Source: Desulfomonile tiedjei DSM 6799
GTDB lineage: Bacteria > Desulfobacterota > Desulfomonilia > Desulfomonilales > Desulfomonilaceae
Direction: 5' to 3'
Assembly: GCF_000266945.1 (NCBI RefSeq)
Contig: NC_018025.1
Coordinates: 2,170,001-2,234,000 of the forward strand
DNA: 64,000 bases
Positions 1 through 9,059 of the stretch are shown here, piece after piece; the first letter of the stretch is position 1, and every line of letters starts with the position of its first letter. A program made the position numbers and the translations under genes. The notes beneath the pieces were generated by a model. It ran no database searches. It was not told where the DNA came from and worked only from the letters and a program-made list of their open reading frames with translations.

Positions 1-1
1 G

Positions 2-1105
2 GCCAAAGAGAAAGTAGCCCCTGGTGCCGCCCAGAGAGATATAGACGGGGAATTTGCGCCAGACATGGTGGAACTCATGGTGCAAAACGGTCTCATGGGC
101 ATCGACTTTCCCTCGGAATACGGGGGCATGGAAGCGGGACTGCTGGCGCTCTGTATGGTTATCGAAGAATTTGCCAAGGTGGACATGGCCACGGCAATGA
201 TACCTTCCACCCAGGAATTGGGCAGTCTCCCCATTATTCTTGCCGGAAATCACGAGCAGAAGCAGAAATATCTCGAACCCCTTTCGGTAGGCGAGAAACT
301 GTCGGCTTTTGCCTTGACTGAAGCGAAAGGCGGCTCGGATGTTGCGGCGCTCAAAACGCGAGCTGTGCGAAAAGGAGACTCGTACATTTTGAACGGCACC
401 AAAATGTTCATAACCAATGGCGGTGTGGCAGATATTCTCACGGTGTATGCCGTTACCAATCCGGACGAGAAATCGCATCGGGCCGCAAGTGTCTTTGTCG
501 TGGAAAAAGGTATGCCAGGGTTCACGGTAGGTAAGAAAGAAAGCAAAATGGGAATCCGTTCGTCGGAAACCCGGGAACTCATCTTCGACAATGTGGAAGT
601 TCCTGTCGAGAACCGTCTAGGGGAGGAAGGTGACGGTTTCCATATCATGATGAAAACCCTGGACTTCACTCGACCTGCTGTGGCGGCACAGGCACTCGGA
701 GTCGCACAAGGAGCTTTCGAGTACGCAACGCAATACGCCAAAGAACGCGAGACGTTTGGGAAACCAATCATCAAGCATCAAGCCATAGCTTCCAAACTCG
801 CGGACATGGCAATGAAAATCGCGGCTGCTCGACAACTACTCTACAGAACCTGCGACCTTCTCCAGACGTATGCTCGCAAAGATCTTTCGAGATTGTCGCC
901 GGAAATCATACGATACTCGTCCATGTCCAAGGCGTTTTGCTCGGATGTGGCTATGGAAACTGCAATCGAGGCGGTTCAAATTCTGGGAGGATACGGCTAT
1001 ATGATGGAGTATCCCGTAGAACGCTTCATGCGTGATGCCAAAATCACCCAAATATACGAAGGAACAAACGAAATACAACGCATAGTAATCGCCTCAACCC
1101 TATGA
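2..1105 (+). CDS. Acyl-CoA dehydrogenase (5'-truncated by window edge)
   Basis: The reading frame is open from base 2, so the true start lies left of the window; about 367 residues are visible out of roughly 380 in the family. The FAD-dependent enzyme introduces a 2,3 double bond in an acyl-CoA and passes electrons to ETF. The N-terminal helical domain, the middle beta domain with FALTEAKGGSD and FITNGG, and the C-terminal helical domain with QILGGYGYMMEYPVER are all present. The catalytic base of the short/medium-chain type is present in IYEGTNEIQR near the C-terminus. It sits just upstream of a Mo hydroxylase operon on the same strand, separated by a hairpin, so it may belong to the same pathway. 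Substrate specificity cannot be read from the sequence. Confidence 0.93.
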   Translation, partial: AKEKVAPGAAQRDIDGEFAPDMVELMVQNGLMGIDFPSEYGGMEAGLLALCMVIEEFAKVDMATAMIPSTQELGSLPIILAGNHEQKQKYLEPLSVGEKLSAFALTEAKGGSDVAALKTRAVRKGDSYILNGTKMFITNGGVADILTVYAVTNPDEKSHRAASVFVVEKGMPGFTVGKKESKMGIRSSETRELIFDNVEVPVENRLGEEGDGFHIMMKTLDFTRPAVAAQALGVAQGAFEYATQYAKERETFGKPIIKHQAIASKLADMAMKIAAARQLLYRTCDLLQTYARKDLSRLSPEIIRYSSMSKAFCSDVAMETAIEAVQILGGYGYMMEYPVERFMRDAKITQIYEGTNEIQRIVIASTL

Positions 1106-1137
1106 AATACCCCTGCGCTCTGAAGGCAGTAGAATTT

Positions 1138-1169
1138 GGGGAAACACTTCTTACAAGAAGGGTTTCCCC
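1138..1169. repeat. Interrupted hairpin, also present at 34698-34729
   Basis: GGGAAAC and CTTCTT pair with AAGAAG and GTTTCCC around a two-base AC loop. An almost identical hairpin lies at 34698-34729. It follows the acyl-CoA dehydrogenase stop by about 30 bases and could act as a terminator or processing site, but no clear T-tract follows. Confidence 0.6.
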
Positions 1170-1235
1170 GAATTTACTTCTTCCAGTGCACAAGGGATGG
1201 TGATCGTGAGTGTTTGGACAGAGGTGGAAGGAAAA

Positions 1236-1733
1236 ATGAAGCATCGAATCAGATTCAAGGTAAATGGAGACGAGTATTCATTGGCGGTGGACCCGTGGAA
1301 GACTCTGAATGAAATGTTGCGGGACGACCTCAATCTTACGGGGACGAAGTTGGGGTGTGGGACAGGTGACTGCGGAGCCTGCACGGTAATCGTGGACGAC
1401 CGAAGTGTAAGCTCGTGTTTAACTTTGGCCGTTTCGGTCGATGGGAAATCCATTCGAACCGTGGAAGGTCTTGCGCCTTCCGGTGAAGAGCTTCACCCCA
1501 TCCAGGAAGCCTTTGTCAAGACGGGAGCGATTCAATGCGGCTTTTGCACTTCCGGCATGGAGATGTCGGCTCTTCATCTCTTGAGTCACAATCCCACGCC
1601 AACTGAGAAGGAAATTAGAGCGGGTCTTTCAGGAAATCTGTGTAGATGCACGGGGTACAACCAGATTGTGGAAGCGATTTCCGTCGCGGCAGAAAAAATG
1701 CGAGCCGATGAATCGGAAGAGGTTGAATCATGA
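1236..1733 (+). CDS. Mo hydroxylase small subunit, two [2Fe-2S] clusters (set 1)
   Basis: This is the iron-sulfur electron-transfer subunit of a xanthine dehydrogenase/CO dehydrogenase-type molybdenum hydroxylase. The N-terminal plant-type ferredoxin motif CGTGDCGACTV plus a later Cys binds one [2Fe-2S] cluster; the C-terminal helical domain with CGFCTSGM and CRCTGY binds the other. The length (165 residues) is normal for the separate small subunit. I prefer the ATG at 1236 over the ATG 39 bases upstream because GGAAGG lies just before it and the protein then begins, like its relatives, with a short basic strand. It overlaps the FAD-subunit gene by ATGA, so the two are translationally coupled. 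Confidence 0.95.
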   Translation: MKHRIRFKVNGDEYSLAVDPWKTLNEMLRDDLNLTGTKLGCGTGDCGACTVIVDDRSVSSCLTLAVSVDGKSIRTVEGLAPSGEELHPIQEAFVKTGAIQCGFCTSGMEMSALHLLSHNPTPTEKEIRAGLSGNLCRCTGYNQIVEAISVAAEKMRADESEEVES

Positions 1734-2605
1734 GATTACCCAGATTCGAATACTTTGCTCCGACCACACTGGAATCTGCTCTGAAACTGCTCACGGAACA
1801 GGGTGAGGGCGCTTATGTTATGGCAGGAGGAACAGACGTCCTGGTAAAGATGACCCATGGTCGTCTCAAACCCACGGCGATTATCAGCCTCCAAGCGGTT
1901 GAAGATTTAAGTACCATACACTTTGACGCCGATCGGGGATTGACCGTCGGCGCGACCGCCCGAATCGCCGAAGTTGTCTCCCATCCCGATATCCTGAAGT
2001 ACTATCCGGCTCTTGCTCATGCAGGGCAGGTGATGGCCAACGTTCAAGTGCGCAACATGGGCACTGTTGTGGGAAATCTGTGCAACGCGGCTCCGTCTGC
2101 GGACAATGCTCCACCTCTCATTGCCTTGAGAGGAGAAGCCATACTTAAGAGTCTGAAGGGAGAAAGACGGCTGCCACTCGATCGGTTTTTCAAGGGGCCT
2201 GGAATTACAGCCATCGAACAGGGTGAGATACTGACTTCGATACATGTGCCGCCGCCTCCACAACAGTCCGGGACTTCTTACAAACGCATATCTGCACGCT
2301 GTGGAGTGGACATTGCTGCTGTATGCGTTGCCGTCACCGGAATCTTCGACGGCGAAATCTGCAAAGAGGCTCGGGTGGTCCTTGGCGCTGTGGCGCCTAT
2401 CCCCATGCGAGCACCAAGAACTGAGGATCTTATCCAAGGTCAGGCATGGTCCGAGGAACTTATCCGGAAAGCCGGCGATCAGGCTTCAGAGGAAGCGAAG
2501 CCCATCTCGGACGTGAGAGCAAGCGCAGAGTGGCGCAAGAAGATGGTAGCTGTTCTGACTCGACGGGCTATGGAAGAAGCCCTTGATTTTGCCGGGCAGC
2601 GCTAG
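1730..2605 (+). CDS. Mo hydroxylase FAD-binding subunit (set 1)
   Basis: This is the medium, FAD-binding subunit of the set-1 Mo hydroxylase, about 291 residues, of the CoxM/PCMH fold. The FAD pyrophosphate motif AGGTDVLVKM lies near residue 32 and VRNMGTVVGNL near residue 105. It has no Cys-rich insertion after GNL, unlike the set-3 paralogue at 40397. It carries electrons from the [2Fe-2S] subunit to an external acceptor. The start ATG overlaps the small-subunit stop, and the large-subunit gene follows after 21 bases, giving gene order S-M-L. Confidence 0.95.
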   Translation: MRLPRFEYFAPTTLESALKLLTEQGEGAYVMAGGTDVLVKMTHGRLKPTAIISLQAVEDLSTIHFDADRGLTVGATARIAEVVSHPDILKYYPALAHAGQVMANVQVRNMGTVVGNLCNAAPSADNAPPLIALRGEAILKSLKGERRLPLDRFFKGPGITAIEQGEILTSIHVPPPPQQSGTSYKRISARCGVDIAAVCVAVTGIFDGEICKEARVVLGAVAPIPMRAPRTEDLIQGQAWSEELIRKAGDQASEEAKPISDVRASAEWRKKMVAVLTRRAMEEALDFAGQR

Positions 2606-2626
2606 CTCAAACGGAAAGGAAGGACT

Positions 2627-4900
2627 ATGAAAGAGTTCAGCATCATAGGAAAAGATGTCCCCAGAACCGATGGTGAAGCCAAAGCACGAGGGGCTGCCAT
2701 ATATACGGACGATATGAAGCTGCCGGGAATGCTGCACGGAAGAATACTAAGAAGCCCGTTTGCGCACGCACTGATCAAGAGTATCGATGTCAGCCGAGCT
2801 GCCTCACTCCCGGGAGTGAAATGCGTACTCACCGCAAACGACACTCCCAAGATCAAATATGGCAACTGGAGACTTTTTCCGGACACTCAGGACGAATACC
2901 CCCTGGCTATCGACAAAGTAAGATTCATCGGTGATGAAGTCGCCGCAGTAGCCGCAATTGACAAAGACATTGCGGAAGAAGCCCTGGCGCTTATTACCGT
3001 GGAATACGAAGAATTACCCGCAGTTTTCGATGTCGATTCATCCATGCAGACCGGAGCTCCTGTCATCCATGACTACTGCCCCACCAATGTCAGCGTCAAT
3101 CGAAAGATTCAGTACGGAGACGTGGAAAAGGGGTTTGCTGAATCCGACTACGTGAGGGAAGATGTTTTCAGGGTTCATTCAGTGAGCCATGCGTATCTTG
3201 AGCCCTGTTCAGCACTGGCGCAAGTCGACCTGGACGGGCGCATCACCCTGTGGAGTTCCACTCAAGTTCCTTACATCGTGCAATGTCTCTTGGCTTCAAC
3301 CCTGGGAATGCGGGAAAACGATATCCGAGTAATCAAACCCTATATCGGAGGCGGTTTCGGCGGAAAAATGGAACTGCGCACCTGGGAATTCTGTGCAGCT
3401 CTTATGGCGAAGAAAACCGGAAAACCCGTGAAATTCACTCTGAGCAGGGAAGAGGAGTTCCTTGCAGGCAGACGCCGACACGGTATGAAACTCCACTCCA
3501 GAGTCGGATTCAAGAAGGACGGAACGCTCGTAGCAAAAGACTTGAGAATCCAGTTAGATGGTGGAGCGTTCAATGCCATGGGGCCCACAGCCACATTCCT
3601 GTGTGGAAACTTCGGAGCTATGCTGTATCGCTATCCGAACTACAGGTTCCACGGGGAGCATGTGTACACGAACAAGCCTCCGGCCAGCGCTATGCGTGGT
3701 TTCGGTGCTCCTCAATCGCTGTATGCGACGGAAATCCAGATGAACATCGCAGCAGAAGATCTCGGGATCGACCCCGTCGATCTCAGGCTCAAGAATGCCC
3801 AGGTAAGCGGAGACAAGATTCCCGACGTTGCAACCATTTCCAGTTGCGGCTTCGTGGAGTCCATACAAGCAGTGGCTGAGATGAGCGGATGGAAAGAGAA
3901 ACGGAAAAACCTCAAGCCTGGGCAGGGTATGGGCATCGGTTGCTACAGTTTTATCTCCGGTGGAGTGTTCAACTGGTTCAACACGCAATATCCGTTTTCT
4001 GCAGCAGAAGTAAGAGCATTTTCCGACGGCACCGTGCATCTGCTCACCATGGCTTCCGACATAGGGCAGGGCTCGGACACGGTCCTGAAGCAGATATTGG
4101 CAGAGGAACTCGGATTGACCATGGCTGACATCCGCATGACTTCTGCGGATACCTCCATGACCCCACAAGGCGACCTTGGCACCTGGGGAAGTCGTGTTAC
4201 CTTAATGGCAGGAAACGCCGTACTCGATGCAGCAAAGAAGATCAAAGAGCAGCTTTTCGGTGCGGTATCGGCAAGATTCAATCTCAATGTGGTTCATGAG
4301 ATCGAATGCAAAAACGGACGGGTGCAGTCCAAGGCGAGACCCGATTATGGCATGTCATTCGGAGACGCTGTGGCCATGGTCCAGAAGGCCAACAGAGGGG
4401 AGCCGTTATTCGCTCGCGGTTCGTACACTCCAAGGGACAAAGGCCTGGTGACTCCAGCATTCGGATTCGGCGCCCAGGTGGCTGAGGTGGAGGTTGACCG
4501 AGAAACCGGCCTGGTGGAAGTCAAGCAGATGTGGACAGCTCACGACTGCGGAACGGTAGTGAATCCGAGAAGCGTTGAAGGACAGCTCGCGGGATCCATT
4601 CAAATGGGATTGGGATATGCGCTTTCAGAGCAGTTCGTCATGGACAAAGGGACAACCCTGAATCCGAACTTCGTGGATTACAAGATGCCTACTGCAGCAG
4701 ATATGCCGCCCAGTGAGGTGGTCCATATCGATACGTACGAACCGGAAGGACCGTTTGGTGCCAAAGAGTGTGGAGAAGGCCTTGCATCTCCCACTGCTCC
4801 TGCGATCTCGGACGCTGTGTACCATGCGACGGGGTACAGGTGTAAAAACTTACCGATAACGCCCGAGAAAATTCTGCAAGCGCTGGGTGAGAAAAAATAG
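2627..4900 (+). CDS. Mo hydroxylase large, molybdopterin-binding subunit (set 1)
   Basis: This is the catalytic subunit of 757 residues, xanthine dehydrogenase family. The two Moco domains show the usual pocket motifs: SSTQ (Gln contacting the Mo centre), PYIGGGFGGK, AMRGFGAPQ, DIGQGSD, and near the C-terminus FGAKECGEG with the catalytic Glu at about residue 717. This set therefore looks fully active for hydroxylation next to a ring nitrogen or of an aldehyde or acyl-CoA-type substrate. The overall pattern is close to HcrA/aldehyde-oxidoreductase-like enzymes; the substrate is unknown. Its start MKEFSIIGKDVPR matches the starts of its two paralogues in this window, and AAGGA lies upstream. 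Confidence 0.95.
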   Translation: MKEFSIIGKDVPRTDGEAKARGAAIYTDDMKLPGMLHGRILRSPFAHALIKSIDVSRAASLPGVKCVLTANDTPKIKYGNWRLFPDTQDEYPLAIDKVRFIGDEVAAVAAIDKDIAEEALALITVEYEELPAVFDVDSSMQTGAPVIHDYCPTNVSVNRKIQYGDVEKGFAESDYVREDVFRVHSVSHAYLEPCSALAQVDLDGRITLWSSTQVPYIVQCLLASTLGMRENDIRVIKPYIGGGFGGKMELRTWEFCAALMAKKTGKPVKFTLSREEEFLAGRRRHGMKLHSRVGFKKDGTLVAKDLRIQLDGGAFNAMGPTATFLCGNFGAMLYRYPNYRFHGEHVYTNKPPASAMRGFGAPQSLYATEIQMNIAAEDLGIDPVDLRLKNAQVSGDKIPDVATISSCGFVESIQAVAEMSGWKEKRKNLKPGQGMGIGCYSFISGGVFNWFNTQYPFSAAEVRAFSDGTVHLLTMASDIGQGSDTVLKQILAEELGLTMADIRMTSADTSMTPQGDLGTWGSRVTLMAGNAVLDAAKKIKEQLFGAVSARFNLNVVHEIECKNGRVQSKARPDYGMSFGDAVAMVQKANRGEPLFARGSYTPRDKGLVTPAFGFGAQVAEVEVDRETGLVEVKQMWTAHDCGTVVNPRSVEGQLAGSIQMGLGYALSEQFVMDKGTTLNPNFVDYKMPTAADMPPSEVVHIDTYEPEGPFGAKECGEGLASPTAPAISDAVYHATGYRCKNLPITPEKILQALGEKK

Positions 4901-4938
4901 TCTCTGTAAAACCATTTTGCATTCAAGAAGAATGATTG

Positions 4939-4963
4939 CACTGACCTGCTCCGCAGGTCAGTG
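4939..4963. terminator. Perfect 11-bp hairpin between convergent genes
   Basis: CACTGACCTGC pairs with GCAGGTCAGTG around TCC. The 4901-5134 gap lies between two convergent genes and also holds a CACGGA/TCCGTG hairpin near 4999-5025 and a CCCCCCTTTCG/AAAGGAGGG-like repeat near 5067-5090. There is no T-tract, so it may be a REP-like palindrome and not an intrinsic terminator. Confidence 0.4.
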
Positions 4964-5134
4964 GCACCCCTGTATCCGGACTCCATGTCAATCTTGTGTG
5001 CCACGGATCTGCCCTGCGGGTCCGTGTTGCCGCCTCAAAGAGAACTATCTTTGCAGGTCCGTATTACCCCCCTTTCGTAAAGGAGGGCTGGAGGGATTTG
5101 AATCGGACAATACTTTTGGCAAACATTACAAATA

Positions 5135-5785
5135 CTATTTGCTCTTCGGGAGTCCTACGCTCTGAGCAGCCATAATTCGTTGATTCGGCTTCAGTTTTAG
5201 GGCTGCACCTAATTTCGGTTTGTCGATGGACACCCTGAATCCGGTCGGTAATCCTTCGGATGCGCAATACAGATAAACGTTTTCCGCTATGAAGCCGGTG
5301 TCCATTCCTGCCAACACCATCTTGATTCCTTCGTCTCCTTCCATCTTGTCCAAATCCGCGACGAAGACGAGGTGAATGGGTGCATCCTTGAATCTGTCCT
5401 GCGTGTACGTCAGAGAACAATTATCACCCGATACTTTCGGCTCCAACGTATTTTTCTTGGCATCATAGAGGTAAATCCCCTGTTTCATCGCAACATACAG
5501 ATCTGTCTCTTGCCAATTCTTGGCACTGGGAGCAGTGCGACGACCGTCTCCACGATTTATGCCCCATGCAGCCCAAAGCAAATTTGAGAGCACCTGTTCC
5601 GAGAGCTCGCCACTGTATTCCCGAGTGGTTTTTCTGTCTTTGAGCGCCTGCACCAAAGACTTGCTCGGATCGAGCCTGGGCTCGGGTAGTTGAATAGGTT
5701 TCAACTCTTGAGCAAATGCAGAAAGGCACAGCCCTATGACAAACACCAGACTCATTGAAGTTACAATAAGGAGTCGATATTTCAT
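5135..5785 (-). CDS. Exported nitroreductase-family (SagB-like) protein
   Basis: The start at 5785 follows GGAGG and gives a clear signal peptide (about 26 residues, cleavage after AFA). The mature part resembles small FMN-dependent nitroreductase/SagB-type proteins: SLVQALKDRKTTREYS near the start, LSNLLWAAWGINR, a middle segment carrying the YVAMKQGIYLYD strand, and MDTGFIAENVYLYCASEGL near the C-terminus. The family carries out NAD(P)H-dependent reduction of nitro, quinone or peptide-azoline substrates. Export is unusual for the family but occurs in anaerobes. An in-frame extension of 34 residues is possible but would bury the signal peptide. The function of this member is unknown. Confidence 0.85.
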   Translation of the reverse strand: MKYRLLIVTSMSLVFVIGLCLSAFAQELKPIQLPEPRLDPSKSLVQALKDRKTTREYSGELSEQVLSNLLWAAWGINRGDGRRTAPSAKNWQETDLYVAMKQGIYLYDAKKNTLEPKVSGDNCSLTYTQDRFKDAPIHLVFVADLDKMEGDEGIKMVLAGMDTGFIAENVYLYCASEGLPTGFRVSIDKPKLGAALKLKPNQRIMAAQSVGLPKSK

Positions 5786-5986
5786 TGAATCCTCCGTGTG
5801 AGACCATGTTTTTGGTGGAGAAAGTCTCACCTCTTTTTTCAGCCCTACCATGAAGTCCCGCTGTTCGCAAGGGACGCCTACAAGCATCTATTGCGATTAC
5901 TGAAATGGAAGTTCCTGCCGACACGAAACTGGTGCGCGTCCCATAAACGTTAAAGTAAGAGCATCCATTTTCAACTTTCCTGGTGG

Positions 5987-6008
5987 GGGTCGGCGTCTCT
6001 GCCGACCC
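5987..6008. repeat. GGGTCGGC hairpin (family of 'GTCCCTGCCGG' palindromes)
   Basis: GGGTCGGC pairs with GCCGACCC around GTCTCT. Similar palindromes lie near 14050, 37191, 37287, 47950 and 49250. The rest of the 5786-6070 gap holds the presumed promoter of the nitroreductase gene (minus strand), which I cannot pinpoint. Confidence 0.5.
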
Positions 6009-6132
6009 ATGTTGATGGAAAACGCCCGCAAACAGCTAGGATCTACCATTCAGCAACTAACAAAAATAAATAAGCCCCCGGCTTTGCCGGGGTGAACCCT
6101 TTAAGGTTTGACCGTGCGAGGCAGTAGAGAGC

Positions 6133-6171
6133 AACCTCCCAGAACACACCAAGTTTCAATTCTGGGAGGTT
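6133..6171 (+). promoter_or_regulatory. Hairpin sequestering the transposase ribosome-binding site
   Basis: A perfect 12-bp inverted repeat, AACCTCCCAGAA at 6133-6144 and TTCTGGGAGGTT at 6160-6171, places the GGGAGG Shine-Dalgarno sequence in a stem directly before the start codon. In IS200 of enterobacteria such a stem is known to repress transposase translation; the same logic is inferred here. Confidence 0.75.
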
Positions 6172-6174
6172 ATG

Positions 6175-6633
6175 ATGAAAGATTATCAAAGCCTAAACCA
6201 CACGAAATGGGATTGCAAGTATCATGTGGTTTTCATTCCGAAGCGGCGCCGGAAGCAGATCTATGGGGCACTTCGGAAGCACCTTGGAGAGATGTTTCAT
6301 GATTTGGCTCGACGGAAAGAGTCGAGGATAATCGAAGGGCACCTGTGTTCGGATCACGTCCACATGTGCGTCAGTATTCCCCCGAAGTTTGCCGTATCCA
6401 GTGTGATCGGATACATCAAGGGAAAAAGTGCGATCTCAATCGCAAGGAACTTCACGTCGAGAAAGAGGAATTTCACGGGAGAGAGCTTCTGGGCAAGAGG
6501 GTACTATGTCTCGACTGTGGGATTGGACGAAGAGTCCGTCAAAAAGTATATCCGTGAGCAGGAGGCGGAAGATGCCCGGCTGGAGCAACTCAATATGCTC
6601 CATGCGGAGACGCCCCCTTCAGGGGGCTCATGA
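6175..6633 (+). CDS. tnpA: IS200/IS605-family transposase (Y1 transposase)
   Basis: This is a HUH-type tyrosine transposase of about 152 residues that cleaves and joins single-stranded DNA. The N-terminal KYHVVFIPKRRRK strand, the HVH metal-binding motif in SDHVHMCV near residue 59, the FWARGYYVSTVG segment, and a C-terminal helix VKKYIREQ carrying the candidate nucleophilic Tyr are all visible. Two ATG codons lie in tandem at 6172 and 6175; the second has the better distance to GGGAGG. The gene appears intact, so the element may be active. The family also includes REP-associated (RAYT) enzymes, but the subterminal hairpins fit an IS200 copy better. Confidence 0.9.
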   Translation: MKDYQSLNHTKWDCKYHVVFIPKRRRKQIYGALRKHLGEMFHDLARRKESRIIEGHLCSDHVHMCVSIPPKFAVSSVIGYIKGKSAISIARNFTSRKRNFTGESFWARGYYVSTVGLDEESVKKYIREQEAEDARLEQLNMLHAETPPSGGS

Positions 6634-6701
6634 ACATGCCCCTTTGAGGGGCTAACAGGAATATGCCCCCGGCTTTGCCGGGGGTCATTTAACTTAATCC
6701 T

Positions 6702-6830
6702 TGTCATTGCGAGGAGCGCAGCGACGTGGCAATCGCCCGGGAGTCAGGTCCTTAATGTCAGGCGATTGCTTCGCTTCGCTCGCAATGACAGTTATTCAGA
6801 CACCCTGGCAAAAATGATGCGGTTCCCTTT
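6702..6830. repeat. Dispersed palindromic repeat, copy 1 (second copy at 59782)
   Basis: The segment from TGTCATTGCGAG to CTCGCAATGACA (6702-6790) has complementary ends and an internal GGCAATCGCC/GGCGATTGC pair, so it can fold into one long stem. The second copy at 59782-59869 is very similar, and homology continues about 40 bases beyond the palindrome in both. No coding capacity is seen. Confidence 0.85.
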
Positions 6831-6963
6831 GATCAGCACATCCTGCGCGGGGGATTCTTATTTTAGCGCCTACGGGTGCACGTCTCAATCGAACACCTCT
6901 CTTGCTATATTCTCGCATGCAGTGTTATTGTTTTCTCAATAACAGCCAAACGGTGGACGACAT

Positions 6964-7146
6964 ATGACACAGCACAATCACAAGCATCCAAGATCGCACG
7001 ATCACACACAAAATGACGAAGAAGACTCCTGGAAATTTCATAAAGACTGGCGGGTATGGCTGGTGGTAGGTATGATGCTTGCCGCAATGTGTATTTACGT
7101 TCTCACGCTTGATGAGTCGGTCGTGCCGGCTATCATGAGACAGTAA
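6964..7146 (+). CDS. Small His-rich single-span membrane protein
   Basis: This 60-residue protein has a hydrophilic N-terminus rich in His (seven in the first 17 residues) and acidic residues, then DWRVWL and one membrane segment of about 18 residues ending near VLTLDES. It would sit in the inner membrane with a metal-binding-looking tail. GGTGGA lies 8-13 bases before the ATG. I recall similar short proteins ending in a W-x-V-W..LTLDES pattern in other bacteria, but no function is known to me. It stands alone between an IS element and a convergent glycosyltransferase gene. Confidence 0.6.
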   Translation: MTQHNHKHPRSHDHTQNDEEDSWKFHKDWRVWLVVGMMLAAMCIYVLTLDESVVPAIMRQ

Positions 7147-7165
7147 GGCCGAATCGATCGGTTGA

Positions 7166-8839
7166 TTATGACGGCGTTCTTCTCCTGAAGAGAGCTAACC
7201 AATATTCGGTTTTGGGAGGATAGGTGAGATTTGTTTGTCCAAGATCGTAGACTGTAGGGCTGGGAGGAACGATCTTTACAGTTCCCACCAATTCACAGAA
7301 ATCTTTCGTGTACTTCTCGAACCACCTCAGTATGAACCTGTCCGACCGGTTAGTCCATCCCCACGATGTGCTCACGTGAACGTAAAGAAGATATTTCGGC
7401 TTTGACTCAACAATTTCCCTTGCCATTTCACGCTGCAATTCACTCGCGAACGGATGTCCTTCAGTAAGTGGATAAGTGTAGATGAAGCCGGTAGCCGACT
7501 TTCTTTGCGAGTAGAAAAATATCTGGGGCTCCGAACCCAGCACTGCGACGGTATCGTCCGGGGATGTGTTTTGTGCCAGATAGTCAGCTACAATCAGGGA
7601 TTCAGGGAAGGGATTGGCTCCATGCACCATGCGGGAAGCAGTGGAAGAGTCAGACTGGAATAAGAACTGCCTGCAGGAATAACAAACCCAGGATACCGCC
7701 ACGATTGTTATGATCCCCACAAGCGCACCAGCAACGGGAACGGAGATCTTCTCCTTGGCGGATTTCCACAGCGCGGACACGGTCACTCCGGCGCAAATGG
7801 AAATAGCGGGTACAAGCAGAATGAAATAGTGGGATCTGAAATAGAGTCCCGGGCACACCGATGCCACGGAAAACAAAAGAAAAGCTATTGCCGGTACCGA
7901 TCTGTTGTCGCTTCTAACACGGACAAGCATGTACAACAGCCCAGTAACGGCCAGCAACCATATGACGAAGGCATTTGCAACAGTCTCCCGGTGATTATAA
8001 ACAAGAATATCGGGAACCATGCTGAGAGGGATCTGGGAAACGTATTCCCGGGCATAAGTCACGGTCCAAAACCAGAACCTATCGAATACCCCGGCTTTCC
8101 ACATAATTACGCATAACAACAGATAGGGTAGGGCAGCTCCCACTACGAAGATCAGCACGTGTAGAAGAGATTTACGAAAAGTTGAATTCGATCTTCGCCA
8201 CTCGGTCACAACAATGGTAAACACGCCAAAGAGAATAAAAAAAACACCATGCTGCTTTATCGTGAACCCGAGTCCCATCAGAATTCCAGCAGCAAGGAAA
8301 GCAAGCCGTTTGCCTGAATCCAGGGCGTAGAACAGGAGGAGGATTCCCCCCAGAGCCGGCAGCAGGACAAAATGCTCTGAATTCGCAAAAACCCCGTCAA
8401 CATCTGGGCTCAAAGACAGAATAGCAAAGAAGATTGCTCCACAGAACCCGGTCATATCGTCCCAGAGCCTGCGACCGAGGAACAGAACCAAAATGCAGGT
8501 AGCCACATTGACGATCAGTAAACCAAGATGAATGGCAACATGCGTCTGTCCGAGAAGCGCCATGATCGCAGCATAGGCCATGTAAATGCCGGGAAGTTTC
8601 ATGTTGTAAGCTCTGGAAAACGGTGCAATGCCTTCCAACATCAGTTGACCGGCATAGGCATATTCTCCTTCATCACGTTCCAACGGAATGTCGCTCAGGT
8701 GAATGCGAACTCCAACCACCAGAATCAACACGAGACCAAGCGCGAGAATTCCCCATCGGCTTCCGAGGATTCCTTGAGCAGCGTTTTGCTTGCTATTCGA
8801 TTCGATTGTCCTCGCGGTTTCTGCAACCATTCTCGTCAT
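7166..8839 (-). CDS. GT39/ArnT-like membrane glycosyltransferase
   Basis: This polytopic membrane protein of about 557 residues has roughly ten or more hydrophobic segments. After the first membrane span comes LERDEGEYAYAG, the acidic loop motif typical of GT-C enzymes of the dolichyl-phosphate-mannose transferase/ArnT class (the Asp-Glu pair binds the lipid-phosphate sugar donor). The C-terminal 150 residues form a periplasmic domain (AVLGSEPQIFFYSQRK). The family transfers sugars from undecaprenyl-phosphate carriers to lipid A, proteins or polymers. The exact donor and acceptor are unknown. It is transcribed divergently from the three-gene operon that starts at about 9060. Confidence 0.88.
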   Translation of the reverse strand: MTRMVAETARTIESNSKQNAAQGILGSRWGILALGLVLILVVGVRIHLSDIPLERDEGEYAYAGQLMLEGIAPFSRAYNMKLPGIYMAYAAIMALLGQTHVAIHLGLLIVNVATCILVLFLGRRLWDDMTGFCGAIFFAILSLSPDVDGVFANSEHFVLLPALGGILLLFYALDSGKRLAFLAAGILMGLGFTIKQHGVFFILFGVFTIVVTEWRRSNSTFRKSLLHVLIFVVGAALPYLLLCVIMWKAGVFDRFWFWTVTYAREYVSQIPLSMVPDILVYNHRETVANAFVIWLLAVTGLLYMLVRVRSDNRSVPAIAFLLFSVASVCPGLYFRSHYFILLVPAISICAGVTVSALWKSAKEKISVPVAGALVGIITIVAVSWVCYSCRQFLFQSDSSTASRMVHGANPFPESLIVADYLAQNTSPDDTVAVLGSEPQIFFYSQRKSATGFIYTYPLTEGHPFASELQREMAREIVESKPKYLLYVHVSTSWGWTNRSDRFILRWFEKYTKDFCELVGTVKIVPPSPTVYDLGQTNLTYPPKTEYWLALFRRRTPS

Positions 8840-9059
8840 CTCATTCTCAGGATTATTCTATTTCAGAAATGCGGCAGTACCGGCATCTCCATCGTTCGAC
8901 GTCCGTGACCGGTTGTAGGATAGCTCCTGTTTTTGACCGTATCTTACCGTTTGCTTCGTAGTCAACGAAAATTCGTAGGATTCCGCCCAGACCAGCAGTC
9001 TCTATCTGGCAAAAATCATTAATCGCTTGTCAATTTGCCGATCTTGATCTATGTGTTAA

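Larger units (their letters stand above)
6076..6684 (+). mobile_element. IS200/IS605-family element (single-gene IS200 type)
   Basis: A tyrosine-transposase gene is bracketed by nearly identical short hairpins: CCCCGGC-TTT-GCCGGGG at 6076-6092 and CCCCCGGC-TTT-GCCGGGGG at 6666-6684. Two more small palindromes (CCCCCTTCAGGGGG and CCCCTTTGAGGGG) lie between the gene's end and the right hairpin. The total of about 0.6-0.7 kb fits IS200-type elements, which have no terminal inverted repeats and move as single strands through subterminal hairpins. The exact cleavage sites cannot be fixed here. Confidence 0.75.
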
